Below, piece by piece: positions 27,301 to 35,278 of a stretch of DNA of 64,000 bases. The stretch lies in the NCBI RefSeq assembly GCF_000174755.1, contig NZ_ACLQ01000019.1:186001-250000 (forward strand), given 5' to 3'. Numbering within the stretch: the first letter of the stretch is position 1; every line of letters starts with the position of its first letter. The notes beneath the pieces were generated by a model, which was not told the origin of the DNA, made no database searches, and saw only the letters and a list, made by a program, of their open reading frames with translations. Source of the DNA: Capnocytophaga gingivalis ATCC 33624. Its GTDB lineage: Bacteria > Bacteroidota > Bacteroidia > Flavobacteriales > Flavobacteriaceae. The position numbers and the translations under genes are program-made.

Positions 27301-29776
27301 TGAGAATGGTAGCAAAGTGCTCAGAACCTACTGGGTAAATACCCAAAAAGGAAAAACCACTTATGAGGTTCCTGTATCAGAGGATATGGCACCTAATGTG
27401 TACCTATATGTAACCCTCCTACAACCCCATGCTCAGACCAAGAATGATGCCCCTATCCGCCTATATGGTATCGCACCTATCTCGGTATATAATCCTAAGA
27501 CCAAGATAGAGCCTATCATAGAAATGCCAGAAGTACTTCGCCCTGAGAAACAAGTAACTATCAAGGTCAGAGAAAAGAGCGGCAAGCCTATGACCTACTC
27601 CTTGGCTATCGTAGAGGACGGTCTATTAGACCTTACTCGCTTCAAGACCCCTAACCCATGGAATACCTTCTTTGCCAAGGCTGCTTTAGGAGTGAAAACC
27701 TGGGACATCTACAACGATGTTATCGGAGCCTTTGGAGGCACTATCAATCAGATATTTAGTATAGGTGGTGACGAAGATTTAGGAGCTGGAAATACCAAAA
27801 AAGCCAATCGCTTCAAGGCCTTAAGTATCGTAGAAGGTCCCTTCACCCTGAGTGGTGGCACCAAGACCCATCAGATCAAGCTACCTAACTATATAGGCTC
27901 TGCCCGTGTGATGGTAGTGGCTTCCGATGTGAAAAATAATGCTTTTGGTAGCGCTGAGAAAACCGCTACTATCAAGAGCCCTGTGATGGTATTGGCCTCT
28001 CTTCCACGAAAAGCCGTACCTGGAGAGACTATCACCCTGCCTGTTACTGTCTTTGCGAACGAAAAACAGGTGAAAAATGTTAGTGTCAGTGTAAAGACAA
28101 ATGATAAATTCTCCCTCAGCAGTAGCACTCAACAAGTGAGCTTCGACCAGCCAGGAGAAAAAATGGTATACTTCACCCTAAAGGTAAAAGAAATAGGAAT
28201 AGGCAAAATCACCGTAGAAGCCCTCTCCGGTGGAGAAAAATCCACCTATAGTGTGGATATGGATGTACTCAATCCTAATCCTAAGATATACCAAGTAAAG
28301 AACGTAATCCTACAGCCCAATAATTCGCAAAGTATTGCCTTTGAGGTATTTGGAGAAAAAGGAACCAATACAAGCACTTTGGAGCTATCCTCCTTCCCTG
28401 GAGTGAACCTTTCCCAGCGCCTCAAGTACTTAATAGAATACCCACATGGCTGTGGGGAACAAGTGACCTCAGGCGCCTTCCCTCAGTTGTATCTGTCTGA
28501 TTTTGAAAATCTTTCTTCAAAACAACAGCAAGAGGTACAACAGAATGTAAGTGCAGCCATACGCAAGCTCTCTCAGCATCAGCTTTCCAATGGAGGCTTC
28601 TCGTATTGGCAAGGTTCCGATTATGCCGATGAGTGGGTAACCTCCTATATCGGGCAGTTCTATATAGAAGCCGAGAAGAAAGGATTTTCTCTTCCTATGG
28701 GCAGCAAATCCAAATGGTTGAACTACCAAAAGACTATGGCTCGCAACTGGACGTATAATGGAGCTCATTCCACCTTCAATCAGGCCTATCGCCTTTATAC
28801 CTTAGCCCTTGCTAAGAGTCCCGATATGGCCTCCATGAACCGATTGAGAGAGACCAGCAGTATCTCCAACGAAGCCCTTTCACGCTTGGCAGCAGCCTAT
28901 GCTATAGCTGGACAAAAAAATGTAGCCGCCTCCCTATTTAGCAAGGTAACCTTCGATAGTGGAAGTGAAGACAGTTACTACGGCTATGGCTCTCCTATAC
29001 GCAACAACGCCATGTCCTTGGAGACTGCCCTATACTTAGGCAAATCACAGATTGCTGCTGAGTTGGCATTGAAGATTTCAGAAAAGCTCTCTTCCAGTGA
29101 GTGGCTTAGTACCCAGACAACTGCTTATGGCTTGTATGCCATGGCACTCTATGTATCCAAGAACAAGACCGGCAAGTCATGGACAGCTACCTACCAAGAA
29201 GGAAAAGACTCAGGTAGCCTTACGAGCAGTTCCACCGGATATGCCTCAAAAGCCCTTTCCTCACAGATAGGTAACCATAAGGTTAGCGTACAGAACAAAT
29301 CGGCAGTAACCCTCTATGCTCGCGTAGTAAGCAGTGGTATCCTCCCTGTAGGAAAAGAATTGGTACAAGAGAATGGTCTTTCGGTAAGCACTCACTATTC
29401 GAATAAGAATGGCAGTCTTTCTGTAGAATCTCTACCACAAGGAACCAGCTTTACCTGTGAGATTTCGGTGAAAAACACCACTCAGAGTGCCGTGTCCAAC
29501 ATTGCTCTTACTCAATTTGTCCCCTCCGGATGGGAGATTGTGAACACCCGCTTTACCGACTATGATACCGATAGTAGCAAGTGGGATTATGCCGATATCC
29601 GCGATGATAGAGCCCATATCTATTTTGGACTTAAGGCAGGAGAAACCAAGAAGTTCACCCTCCAGCTCAACGCCTCTTATAAGGGTACTTACTACCTTCC
29701 AGGCAGCTTTGCAGAGGCCATGTATGATGCTAAGTATAACACCCATAACAAAGGCAGCTGGATCAAAGTAGAATAA
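24332..29776 (+). CDS. Alpha-2-macroglobulin family lipoprotein with intact thioester
   Basis: The 1814-residue protein starts with a lipoprotein signal (LFLVASC, lipid-anchored at Cys17), so it is a periplasmic or surface lipoprotein. It is built as a long series of beta-rich MG domains, with an A2M bait/MG7-type region near the middle, the thioester motif PHGCGEQ (Cys1374-Gln1377) and the following alpha-toroid, which contains repeated helical pairs. A very acidic Asp/Tyr-rich stretch lies near residues 466-480. Bacterial A2Ms trap attacking proteases covalently by means of the thioester. In many bacteria the gene is next to pbpC (penicillin-binding protein 1C); none is adjacent here. Confidence 0.93.
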   Translation: MKNFFTFFIALFLVASCAKKGGFKDSDPTLFKEYISGFSSGSISADAPIEVVLTQLDSKALEGVEVDKLFDFSPKVEGKTTINGNFVKFTPENPLEHNKEYQITFHVDKLFKVKKDLANFYFHIRTKSLQFEVNVRDLQSYNQNYYFLNASIEASDNLSPEIVSDIVKANINGKSLSVRALTNEKNTEIPIIIDSIPTPTDQSQTLIIEWNGSQYDIESSGSSSLNIPTNNDFGVVQLLQNEGENNSFNIVFSAPLQKNQEFRGLIAAENYDGDFRFSTSGNTLKVYADSNFENEVKISVFQGIKSQYGERMKYDFSGKLAFDPIKPQVRLVRNGTILPSSQNLKVNFQTINLKAVEISVLKIYQNNVLQFLQENDLGGAYRLRRVGATVAQKVVPIQATTKNSLSKWSTHAIDLSKIITPEPGAIYRVKIDFKKEYALNCNNDKTPIKEENLLVLEEDGNSDYYDYDDYDYDYDWEERDDPCKDSYYYRKSVETNILATDLGVVVKRGQNNDYTVVVNNILTTEPVNGAKIALFDYQQQKLTEATTNNEGKALMTTQKRAYFAVAYKDNNTTYVKIEDGASQSVSNYEVGGLELEKGRSGYIYTERGVWRPGDTISVGFIFNDFANKLPESLPIKLTFSDPNGKVVQQLVKNSTTENHYLFTLHTQPEAITGNWSCQIKVGASTYSKTIKIETIKPNRLKINNSLSEKFISNEGQNASLQVDWLQGTPASNVKVEITGKLYPKVNPFKGYESYTFNNTSFPSSSEEIPIFEGQTNERGSASFFFQPKKLENATQMLRINFLTKANEQGGDFSTDVTSATYSPFATYVGIKAPNDNYYYETGKATKFQTIVLSEEGKPVAGHRVKLYAYKIEKNWWWDISEYNISSYNSSDSKSPAFSTEATTGQDGKATFNIQIKNGESGRYFLLVEDSQSKHEAGIDARFYSWGESGENTGTEATMLMLTTNKKDYKVGEKAIVTFPSDANGRALISVENGSKVLRTYWVNTQKGKTTYEVPVSEDMAPNVYLYVTLLQPHAQTKNDAPIRLYGIAPISVYNPKTKIEPIIEMPEVLRPEKQVTIKVREKSGKPMTYSLAIVEDGLLDLTRFKTPNPWNTFFAKAALGVKTWDIYNDVIGAFGGTINQIFSIGGDEDLGAGNTKKANRFKALSIVEGPFTLSGGTKTHQIKLPNYIGSARVMVVASDVKNNAFGSAEKTATIKSPVMVLASLPRKAVPGETITLPVTVFANEKQVKNVSVSVKTNDKFSLSSSTQQVSFDQPGEKMVYFTLKVKEIGIGKITVEALSGGEKSTYSVDMDVLNPNPKIYQVKNVILQPNNSQSIAFEVFGEKGTNTSTLELSSFPGVNLSQRLKYLIEYPHGCGEQVTSGAFPQLYLSDFENLSSKQQQEVQQNVSAAIRKLSQHQLSNGGFSYWQGSDYADEWVTSYIGQFYIEAEKKGFSLPMGSKSKWLNYQKTMARNWTYNGAHSTFNQAYRLYTLALAKSPDMASMNRLRETSSISNEALSRLAAAYAIAGQKNVAASLFSKVTFDSGSEDSYYGYGSPIRNNAMSLETALYLGKSQIAAELALKISEKLSSSEWLSTQTTAYGLYAMALYVSKNKTGKSWTATYQEGKDSGSLTSSSTGYASKALSSQIGNHKVSVQNKSAVTLYARVVSSGILPVGKELVQENGLSVSTHYSNKNGSLSVESLPQGTSFTCEISVKNTTQSAVSNIALTQFVPSGWEIVNTRFTDYDTDSSKWDYADIRDDRAHIYFGLKAGETKKFTLQLNASYKGTYYLPGSFAEAMYDAKYNTHNKGSWIKVE

Positions 29777-29837
29777 CTCATGATATTTTTAAGTTTTATT
29801 TATAGAATAAAGCATGTGTTTTATAGAAAAAAATTCG

Positions 29838-29845
29838 TATCTTTG
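29838..29845 (+). promoter_or_regulatory. -7 box for the Lrp/AsnC-dNK pair
   Basis: TATCTTTG, 20 bases before the ATG at 29866. The -33 element is weak. Confidence 0.6.
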
Positions 29846-29865
29846 CACACAAATACACAAAATAT

Positions 29866-30354
29866 ATGATTTCATTTGACCAAATCGACTTAATTCTATT
29901 AGATGAATTACAACGTGATAGCAAGCAATCCGTCAAGGAGCTCGCTAAGAAAGTGAATCTTTCTATCACCCCAGTACATGAGCGTATCAAGAAATTGGAA
30001 GCGCTGAATGTAATCCAAAATTATGTAGCTGTAGTCAATCCCGATGCCTTAGGGAAGACCTTGGTAGCCTATTGCCAAGTGAAGCTTGTACGCCATCAGG
30101 AGACACTCTTTGAGGAGTTTGAACAATATGTTCGCAATTTGGACGAAGTACAGGAGGCCTATTACATGGCTGGTCCTTATGACTTTTTGCTCAAGCTTAT
30201 TCTTAAGGATATGAAAGACTATCAGAACTTTGTGGTTCACAAGATCTCGAAATTGGATATTATCTCCAATATTCAAAGTGCTTTCACTATCCAAAGCATT
30301 AAGAATACCTCTATGATCAAGTGTATATTGGACGAAGAAAATAAGGAGAACTAA
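29866..30354 (+). CDS. Lrp/AsnC family transcriptional regulator
   Basis: The 162-residue protein has the N-terminal winged helix of the family (IDLILLDELQRDSKQSVKEL, then VNLSITPVHERIKKLE as the recognition helix) and the C-terminal RAM ligand-binding/oligomerisation domain (VQEAYYMAGPYDFLLKLI). Such proteins bind amino acids or related small molecules and act as dimers or octamers. It is followed after one base by the deoxynucleoside kinase gene, so the two are co-transcribed; whether the regulator controls nucleoside salvage is unknown. A promoter box lies just upstream. Confidence 0.93.
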   Translation: MISFDQIDLILLDELQRDSKQSVKELAKKVNLSITPVHERIKKLEALNVIQNYVAVVNPDALGKTLVAYCQVKLVRHQETLFEEFEQYVRNLDEVQEAYYMAGPYDFLLKLILKDMKDYQNFVVHKISKLDIISNIQSAFTIQSIKNTSMIKCILDEENKEN

Positions 30355-30355
30355 G

Positions 30356-30970
30356 ATGCACTTTGCTATTGCTGGAAATATAGGGGCGGGGAAAACCACC
30401 CTAACAGGGCTTCTTGCCAAGCATTATAAGTGGGAAGCACATTACGAAGATGTGTCCGACAATCCCTATCTGGATGATTTCTATGCCAATATGGAGCGAT
30501 GGAGTTTCAACCTGCAGGTATTTTTCCTCAATAGTCGCTTTCGCCAAATTGTGGATATTCGTCAAAGCAAAAAGAACTTTATCCAAGATAGGACCATCTA
30601 TGAGGATGCTTACATTTTTGCGCCCAACCTGCATGCAATGGGGCTCATGACAGAAAGGGATTTCTGTAATTATCGTTCGCTCTTCGAACTTATGGAAAGT
30701 TTCATTCAGCCACCTGACTTGCTCATTTACCTGAGGAGTTCTATTGCTAACTTAGTGAATCAAATCCAAAAAAGAGGTCGCGAATATGAGAATAGTATCT
30801 CCATAGAGTACCTAAATAGGCTCAACCAGCGCTATGAAGACTGGATACGTAGCTATGATAGGGGAAAACTCCTCATTGTAGAGGTCGATAATATGGATTT
30901 CGTAAAGAATCCAGAAGATTTAGGAGAAGTAATCCAGCGTATAGATACTTCGATACATGGACTTTTCTGA
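30356..30970 (+). CDS. Deoxynucleoside kinase (dNK/dGK-type)
   Basis: This family phosphorylates deoxynucleosides for salvage. The 204-residue protein begins HFAIAGNIGAGKTTL with a P-loop (GNIGAGKT, residues 7-14), followed by YEDVSDNPYLDDFY. The family's DR(T)I motif appears as QDRTIYEDAYIFA, and the LID-like region as QIQKRGREYE. These features match bacterial deoxyadenosine/deoxyguanosine kinases, but the exact substrate is not readable. It is coupled to the Lrp/AsnC gene upstream and ends at a bidirectional terminator. Confidence 0.92.
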   Translation: MHFAIAGNIGAGKTTLTGLLAKHYKWEAHYEDVSDNPYLDDFYANMERWSFNLQVFFLNSRFRQIVDIRQSKKNFIQDRTIYEDAYIFAPNLHAMGLMTERDFCNYRSLFELMESFIQPPDLLIYLRSSIANLVNQIQKRGREYENSISIEYLNRLNQRYEDWIRSYDRGKLLIVEVDNMDFVKNPEDLGEVIQRIDTSIHGLF

Positions 30971-30982
30971 GAAATTGATAAG

Positions 30983-31016
30983 AAAAAGGATTGCCCTGAG
31001 ATAGGCAGTCCTTTTT
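30983..31016. terminator. Bidirectional terminator between dNK and DUF3810 genes
   Basis: AAAAAGGATTGCC pairs with GGCAGTCCTTTTT (one G-U) between convergent genes; T-runs are present on both strands. Confidence 0.8.
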
Positions 31017-32095
31017 CACTTATCTATATGAGTGAGGTAGTAGATCAGCATACCTGTCACATAATCATAATTCTGTATTCCTCCCTCTTGGGCATTGGCC
31101 TTGAGAAAGGTATCATAACTATTCTTGAACACCTCTTCCATAGGATTCTCATATTGGCTCCAAAACTCAAAAGCTTCTGTATAGTTCTGTAAGACCCCAG
31201 CACGTAACTGCTGTGTATACTCCTTGTGCCGCTCAGGCGACAACTGCCTGACCTCCTTGAGCACATAGCGTAGAGCAAAAAGTGTTGCACTATACTTGAA
31301 GTAAGGTTCCCTGTGATGGTAAATGGCCAAAAAGCCTATAAAATTAGCTTCCTTTTCGGAGGCATATCCCAGTTGATGGGCAACCTCATGTGCTGCTGTC
31401 ACAGGGAAACTATAATGAGTAGCCAAATCATTGACCTGAGCTTCTCCTGTGAAGGGATTCAGGTAACCACTATACCCCATATAGGTAAGCGCCTTGCTAT
31501 ATAAAGAGGATTTGACACTAAGGGTGTATAGGGCGAATCTCGGGAACTTATCAGAAAGCTTGCTATAGCCCTGAGGTATTTTCTCATAGACTTCTCTGGG
31601 GGCGAAAGGCATTTGCACCGCTTGTGTGTCAGCAGTGGACAATTGTTTATGTAAGGTATTAGCTTCTATGATAAGCCTCTTGGTAACTGCTTCCAACTCT
31701 GATTCGGTATAGGAAAAATCCCAACCCAACTGCACCGATAGGGGTTGCCTATAATAGTTGAATCCCCATAGAAAATAAAACAAACTCACTACCAGAACAA
31801 GACTCTCCCCTACCTTTTTAAGAAATCGAAGAGGTGCCTTACGTATCTTTCCAAAATACTTGATTATATAGAGGATAGCTCCCAAGGGAAGTACTGTATA
31901 TAGAATATCTCCTACAGAAAAGGGAATCCAACCTAACAAAAAACGTACTGTCCTTCCTATATAGGGATAAATTCCTGTACTATACCATTGTTCGGTAAGT
32001 TCTGCCTGAAAACGGAAAAGCCCATACAGTGCTACAAATACTGTTATATATAGGAGCTTTCCATATATTGTAGTTTTCTTTTTCATCTGTAACAT
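31016..32095 (-). CDS. DUF3810 domain-containing membrane protein with HExxH
   Basis: The 359-residue protein has three hydrophobic segments in its first 115 residues, followed by a soluble domain carrying HEVAHQLGY (HExxH at residues 236-240) and KEANFIGFLAIYHH, the arrangement of a zinc metalloprotease with a downstream glutamate. DUF3810 is widespread in Bacteroidota. The proteolytic role is inferred from the motif and is not demonstrated. A slightly later start at MKKKTT (32086) is also possible. It converges with the dNK gene. Confidence 0.88.
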   Translation of the reverse strand: MLQMKKKTTIYGKLLYITVFVALYGLFRFQAELTEQWYSTGIYPYIGRTVRFLLGWIPFSVGDILYTVLPLGAILYIIKYFGKIRKAPLRFLKKVGESLVLVVSLFYFLWGFNYYRQPLSVQLGWDFSYTESELEAVTKRLIIEANTLHKQLSTADTQAVQMPFAPREVYEKIPQGYSKLSDKFPRFALYTLSVKSSLYSKALTYMGYSGYLNPFTGEAQVNDLATHYSFPVTAAHEVAHQLGYASEKEANFIGFLAIYHHREPYFKYSATLFALRYVLKEVRQLSPERHKEYTQQLRAGVLQNYTEAFEFWSQYENPMEEVFKNSYDTFLKANAQEGGIQNYDYVTGMLIYYLTHIDK

Positions 32096-32139
32096 AAAGA
32101 GATAAAGTTATTCGTTACTGTATCAAAACTTTGTAATAA

Positions 32140-32361
32140 TCACATTTTCAATTTATTATAACACTTTGAAAGTACCTCAATAAATTCTTTCAAATCCAAT
32201 TCTTTATGGGTATCATTAGGATTGTTGTATATATCAATAATCGTTTTATCACCTTTTCTGAATATTTCTGCTATTTGATAGTCAGGGGCTTGTTCATCAT
32301 AAATATCTATATGAAAATCTTCCTTATCTTGAGGAATGTATAGAGTTGCTTGTAATTTCAT
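32140..32361 (-). CDS. Small hypothetical protein, 73 aa
   Basis: Unrecognised. Short acidic-basic protein (QATLYIPQDKEDFHIDIYDE at its N-terminus) without membrane segment or signal peptide. Its ATG overlaps the stop of the next gene upstream by four bases (ATGA), so it is translationally coupled. It is the last gene of the five-gene AT-rich run 32140-34237 and probably depends on that operon's promoter. Confidence 0.6.
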   Translation of the reverse strand: MKLQATLYIPQDKEDFHIDIYDEQAPDYQIAEIFRKGDKTIIDIYNNPNDTHKELDLKEFIEVLSKCYNKLKM

Positions 32362-32774
32362 ATTTCAACTATTTTCAAATAACCTTCGGCAAAACTCTTG
32401 ATAATTTCAGGGGAATAGTCACCTCCTTTGGCATAAGAAATACCCATAACTTCTAAAGCCAAGGCTTGACAGTGTTCCTCATTAATAGTAATAGCTTTGC
32501 TATCTAATATTTCTCTAACAATAACCATACATTTTTGCAGGTCTTCTGCAGTAGCATAGGGAGGTAAAGTTATTTTCGTAAGAAATGGCACTTCTCCGTG
32601 TCCTGTTGCTTTATAGGCTTCTTTCCAAAATGTATGGCAACATTCACATTTATAAAGGGTAACCCATTGTGTAGGATAAAAAGCTATCTCTTTATAAGCT
32701 ATTTTACCTTGAAAGTTTTTGATTGATTCCCCCTCTACAATATCAGCTAATTGGTTACAAATACATTGTTTCAT
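32358..32774 (-). CDS. Hypothetical protein with Cys/Trp motif, possible immunity protein
   Basis: The 138-residue protein has two N-terminal cysteines (MKQCICNQ) and a central LYKCECCHTFWKEAY segment, which could bind zinc. The pattern TQWVTLYK..., then FWKEAY, then GHGEVPFL recalls the Imm27 family of polymorphic-toxin immunity proteins (W.TLY, WE..YP, GGGPP), but the match is loose and from memory. It overlaps both neighbours by four bases (ATGA junctions), so it belongs to a tightly coupled operon. No toxin gene is seen nearby. Confidence 0.6.
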   Translation of the reverse strand: MKQCICNQLADIVEGESIKNFQGKIAYKEIAFYPTQWVTLYKCECCHTFWKEAYKATGHGEVPFLTKITLPPYATAEDLQKCMVIVREILDSKAITINEEHCQALALEVMGISYAKGGDYSPEIIKSFAEGYLKIVEI

Positions 32775-33124
32775 TGTATAATTTCAAAACTACTTCCTTT
32801 AGTACTCTCTACAAGTATAACTCCTCCATCACAGATAAGACAAAACCCATTTGCCTTATCTTCAATAAGATATTCTTGGGTTATTTCATTATAGGTAATC
32901 TCAAAAGAAGGATTGTGCCAGCTGAAATTTCCTTGTATATATTTACTTCCTATAACTATAAGATATAAAGTTGCTGTTGTGTCCTTTTCTGTAAGGTATA
33001 GCACTACTCTCCTAAATGTAGGAGTATACTGAGTCAGAAGAACACTATCCACTTTGAATTCTTTAAGTATGGCACAGATAGCTGTGAGGTCTGTTATAGT
33101 ATTCATTTCTGTAATTCTTTTCAA
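32771..33124 (-). CDS. Hypothetical protein, about 111-117 aa
   Basis: Unrecognised, soluble and beta-rich in appearance (FRRVVLYLTEKDTTATLYLIV). The longer reading starts at 33124; MNTITDL, at 33106, is an equally good start. It overlaps the next gene by four bases and follows the 252-aa gene by 5 bases. Its composition and setting fit an orphan immunity gene cluster, but nothing in the sequence establishes that. Confidence 0.6.
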   Translation of the reverse strand: MKRITEMNTITDLTAICAILKEFKVDSVLLTQYTPTFRRVVLYLTEKDTTATLYLIVIGSKYIQGNFSWHNPSFEITYNEITQEYLIEDKANGFCLICDGGVILVESTKGSSFEIIQ

Positions 33125-33129
33125 AATTC

Positions 33130-33888
33130 TTATAATCCATTAATTTCATTTAGATTGAAAATAATATTATTGTGTTCTGACATAAAATCACGCTTTTCTT
33201 TATCCAAATAATAAATGGGTATATGCTCATATTTAGGATGGGTAGGTTTTAGGTCACACAAATCGTTATCCCAATCATATTCTAAACTGAAATCGGTAAC
33301 ATCTACTATAAGTGCTTGTATAGGAGTCAGTTCTACAAATATATCTATGTTGTTCTGAATATAATTAGCCTCTAAACTTCCTTTATAAGGATAAATACCT
33401 ATGAGCTTAAGCATTCCAATAGTATCATTTTCAGATAGCAATGTTTCTATTGTTACTTTGCTTAGCTGGCTATCTCGTTCTAATTTTTCCATTTTAGGCA
33501 ATTGCTCATAATGCTTATATGAGGCATTGGGAAACTTTTTGATGTTCTTTTCTATCAAAAAATTGATAGCATCCAGTTTGCTTGTAAAAGGATTGGAAAA
33601 TACTTTTTGAAGTGAGATAATCACTTCCTCTCTTATATTAGGAATAGTATTGAAAATCAATTCTGTAAAATCTAAAATGCGACATACAGCTTTAGCGTTT
33701 TCATCTAAATTCTTTTCTATAAAGTAGCTCAATAATTGTTGCTCATCAGGGGTATTTATACACCCCTTAAACTTTAAGTAAGTTATCTGAAAATAGGTAT
33801 TTTTGAAAACTGTCTTTTCAATAAACTCCAACCGAAAAGGAAATTTATCTTCTATATCGAAAGGAATAAAGTGTACTTGTTTTCCCAT
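33130..33888 (-). CDS. Hypothetical protein, 252 aa
   Basis: Unrecognised. The product is soluble, rich in Ile, Asn, Glu and Lys, with no signal peptide. A middle region (LPKMEKLERDSQLSKVTIE) precedes a C-terminal acidic segment (FSLEYDWDNDLCDLKP). Codon use is more AT-rich than in the flanking core genes, consistent with acquisition. It lies one base after the stop of the 115-aa gene and 5 bases before the next one, within one operon. Confidence 0.6.
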   Translation of the reverse strand: MGKQVHFIPFDIEDKFPFRLEFIEKTVFKNTYFQITYLKFKGCINTPDEQQLLSYFIEKNLDENAKAVCRILDFTELIFNTIPNIREEVIISLQKVFSNPFTSKLDAINFLIEKNIKKFPNASYKHYEQLPKMEKLERDSQLSKVTIETLLSENDTIGMLKLIGIYPYKGSLEANYIQNNIDIFVELTPIQALIVDVTDFSLEYDWDNDLCDLKPTHPKYEHIPIYYLDKEKRDFMSEHNNIIFNLNEINGL

Positions 33889-33889
33889 A

Positions 33890-34237
33890 TCAAAATGATA
33901 CTTCCATTAATTCATTTGTGTTTTCTTCCATTTGAAAAGTAGAAGCAATAATATAACATTTTTGCTGTTCTCCTCTAAAAACAAAAATTTGGTCTTCGTT
34001 AAAAGGAATATTCGCTTTGTTACAATCTTCTAAAATATCCATATCCTCATCAGCTATATACGAAGTAAGTGCCTCTGCTCGAAAAAACTGATGAAATTTT
34101 ATGAGTTTTACATCAGCAAAATAAAGGTCTATGTTATTAGAAAAAAACGCGTTCTTACAACTCCTAATCAACAACATAGAATGACTAATGGAAAACTTCC
34201 ATAGCCTAAATTCTCTATTTTGTAAACTTATTTTCAT
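33890..34237 (-). CDS. Hypothetical protein, 115 aa
   Basis: Unrecognised. It is the first gene of the five-gene run. The N-terminus (KISLQNREFRLWKFSISH) and the mix of aromatic and acidic residues resemble small immunity-type proteins, without a firm family match. A -7 box lies about 30 bases upstream, so the whole cassette appears to carry its own promoter between this gene and the truncated permease remnant. Confidence 0.6.
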   Translation of the reverse strand: MKISLQNREFRLWKFSISHSMLLIRSCKNAFFSNNIDLYFADVKLIKFHQFFRAEALTSYIADEDMDILEDCNKANIPFNEDQIFVFRGEQQKCYIIASTFQMEENTNELMEVSF

Positions 34238-34267
34238 CAGTTCTTATTATTTTAATTACCTATTTGG

Positions 34268-34275
34268 CAAAATTA
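34268..34275 (-). promoter_or_regulatory. -7 box for the five-gene hypothetical operon
   Basis: The minus strand reads TAATTTTG. A TTTG lies 16 bases upstream (plus CAAA 34292-34295), closer than the usual 19-20. Confidence 0.5.
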
Positions 34276-34319
34276 GTAATCTCATCTTCACCAAACATAC
34301 TCCCCTCAGCTATACTCCA

Positions 34320-34487
34320 TTAGCGTATGGACAAATATTCAGTATTCACACCAGAGCCCTCGCCAATGGTAAGCATTGTTATCACTGAGCCCACCCCAAT
34401 GATGATGCCCAGCATCATAAGCATAGCCCTTGTTTTGTTAGGCAAAAGGGCTCGCCACGCTATTTTAAAAAGATTTTGTATATTCAT
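34320..34487 (-). pseudogene. Truncated MacB-type ABC transporter permease (N-terminal fragment)
   Basis: Starting at ATG 34487, the frame reads NIQNLFKIAWRALLPNKTR, then MLMMLGIIIGVGSVITML and TIGEGS, which is the N-terminus and first membrane helix of a MacB/FtsX-family permease. Such proteins are normally about 400 residues; here the frame runs into unrelated sequence (GVNTEYLSIR) and stops after 56 residues. No other part of the gene is seen nearby. I take it as a remnant marking the edge of an insertion, deletion or rearrangement next to the five-gene cassette. Confidence 0.8.
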
Positions 34488-34495
34488 AGTGTTAA

Positions 34496-34533
34496 TTAGC
34501 AAATTAGAAAATTAGCAGATTAGCAAATTCTGT
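34496..34533. repeat. Short direct repeats of TTAGCAAATTAGAAAA type
   Basis: Three to four imperfect copies of TTAGCAAATTAG/TTAGCAGATTAG in about 38 bases just upstream of the permease remnant. Confidence 0.55.
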
Positions 34534-34537
34534 GAGA

Positions 34538-35254
34538 CTAGAAAGGTTGTCCTATAATACGGGTTTTATACTCACCTTTTACTATTTGCCAACATACTTC
34601 ATAAGAAAAAGCGCCATCACCACAGCGAACAAAGATATAGAGTACATCGTCTTCCTTATCATAATATACCATATTATTATACGGATGTACCCATACTTCA
34701 TACAAATCATCATAGGCACTTTTAGGGATTGGTACGTTTTTGCCATTGATAGTTACAGTGATACTCTTGTAATGGTTTTCAGGTAAAAACAAACCTCCAT
34801 CTAACCCTTGAGCTCTCTTTCCATCAATAATATACTCACTATACTCTTTATGTTTTTTCTTAGTAATCTTGTGTTTGGTTTTATCAAACTTTTGGGTAGT
34901 AATAGTTACACTAATGCCTTTACCAGCAATAGTGATACTATTGCCTTGCTCTTTACCTTTGCCAATAGAAGGAAATTCGCCTATCATCTTTAGGCGACTT
35001 TTATGCACATAGCCTTTATCTACAGCAATCCAATTAAAAAATATCTCTTCACCAGTTTCATCTTGTGTAGTATCAAATAAACCATACACAAGTGTATTAT
35101 TAGGCAAAGTGCCTACAATTTTGCTTTTTACGCTTTCTTTAGCGCGAATGTTCACATAGCCGTCTTTGTCTTTTACTACGGCATAATATCCAAAAGGCCC
35201 TTGCGCAAAGGCATTGGTCGTAAGGAGGAAGAATAAAATAAGTAAGTGTTTCAT
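34538..35254 (-). CDS. Secreted SH3b-domain protein, paralog A
   Basis: The 238-residue protein has a signal peptide (KHLLILFFLLTTNAFAQ), then a bacterial SH3-like domain (VVKDKDGYVNIRAKESVKSK, then VGTLPNNTLVYGLFD), which typically binds cell wall or protein ligands. The rest has conserved segments SITVTINGKNVPIPKSAYDD and VCWQIVKGEY. It is a close paralog of the gene at 36209-36904; identity is nearly complete at the signal peptide and at several internal blocks. Function is unknown; location is periplasmic or extracellular. Confidence 0.85.
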   Translation of the reverse strand: MKHLLILFFLLTTNAFAQGPFGYYAVVKDKDGYVNIRAKESVKSKIVGTLPNNTLVYGLFDTTQDETGEEIFFNWIAVDKGYVHKSRLKMIGEFPSIGKGKEQGNSITIAGKGISVTITTQKFDKTKHKITKKKHKEYSEYIIDGKRAQGLDGGLFLPENHYKSITVTINGKNVPIPKSAYDDLYEVWVHPYNNMVYYDKEDDVLYIFVRCGDGAFSYEVCWQIVKGEYKTRIIGQPF

Positions 35255-35278
35255 ATTAAAAAAGTAATTGATAACAAG

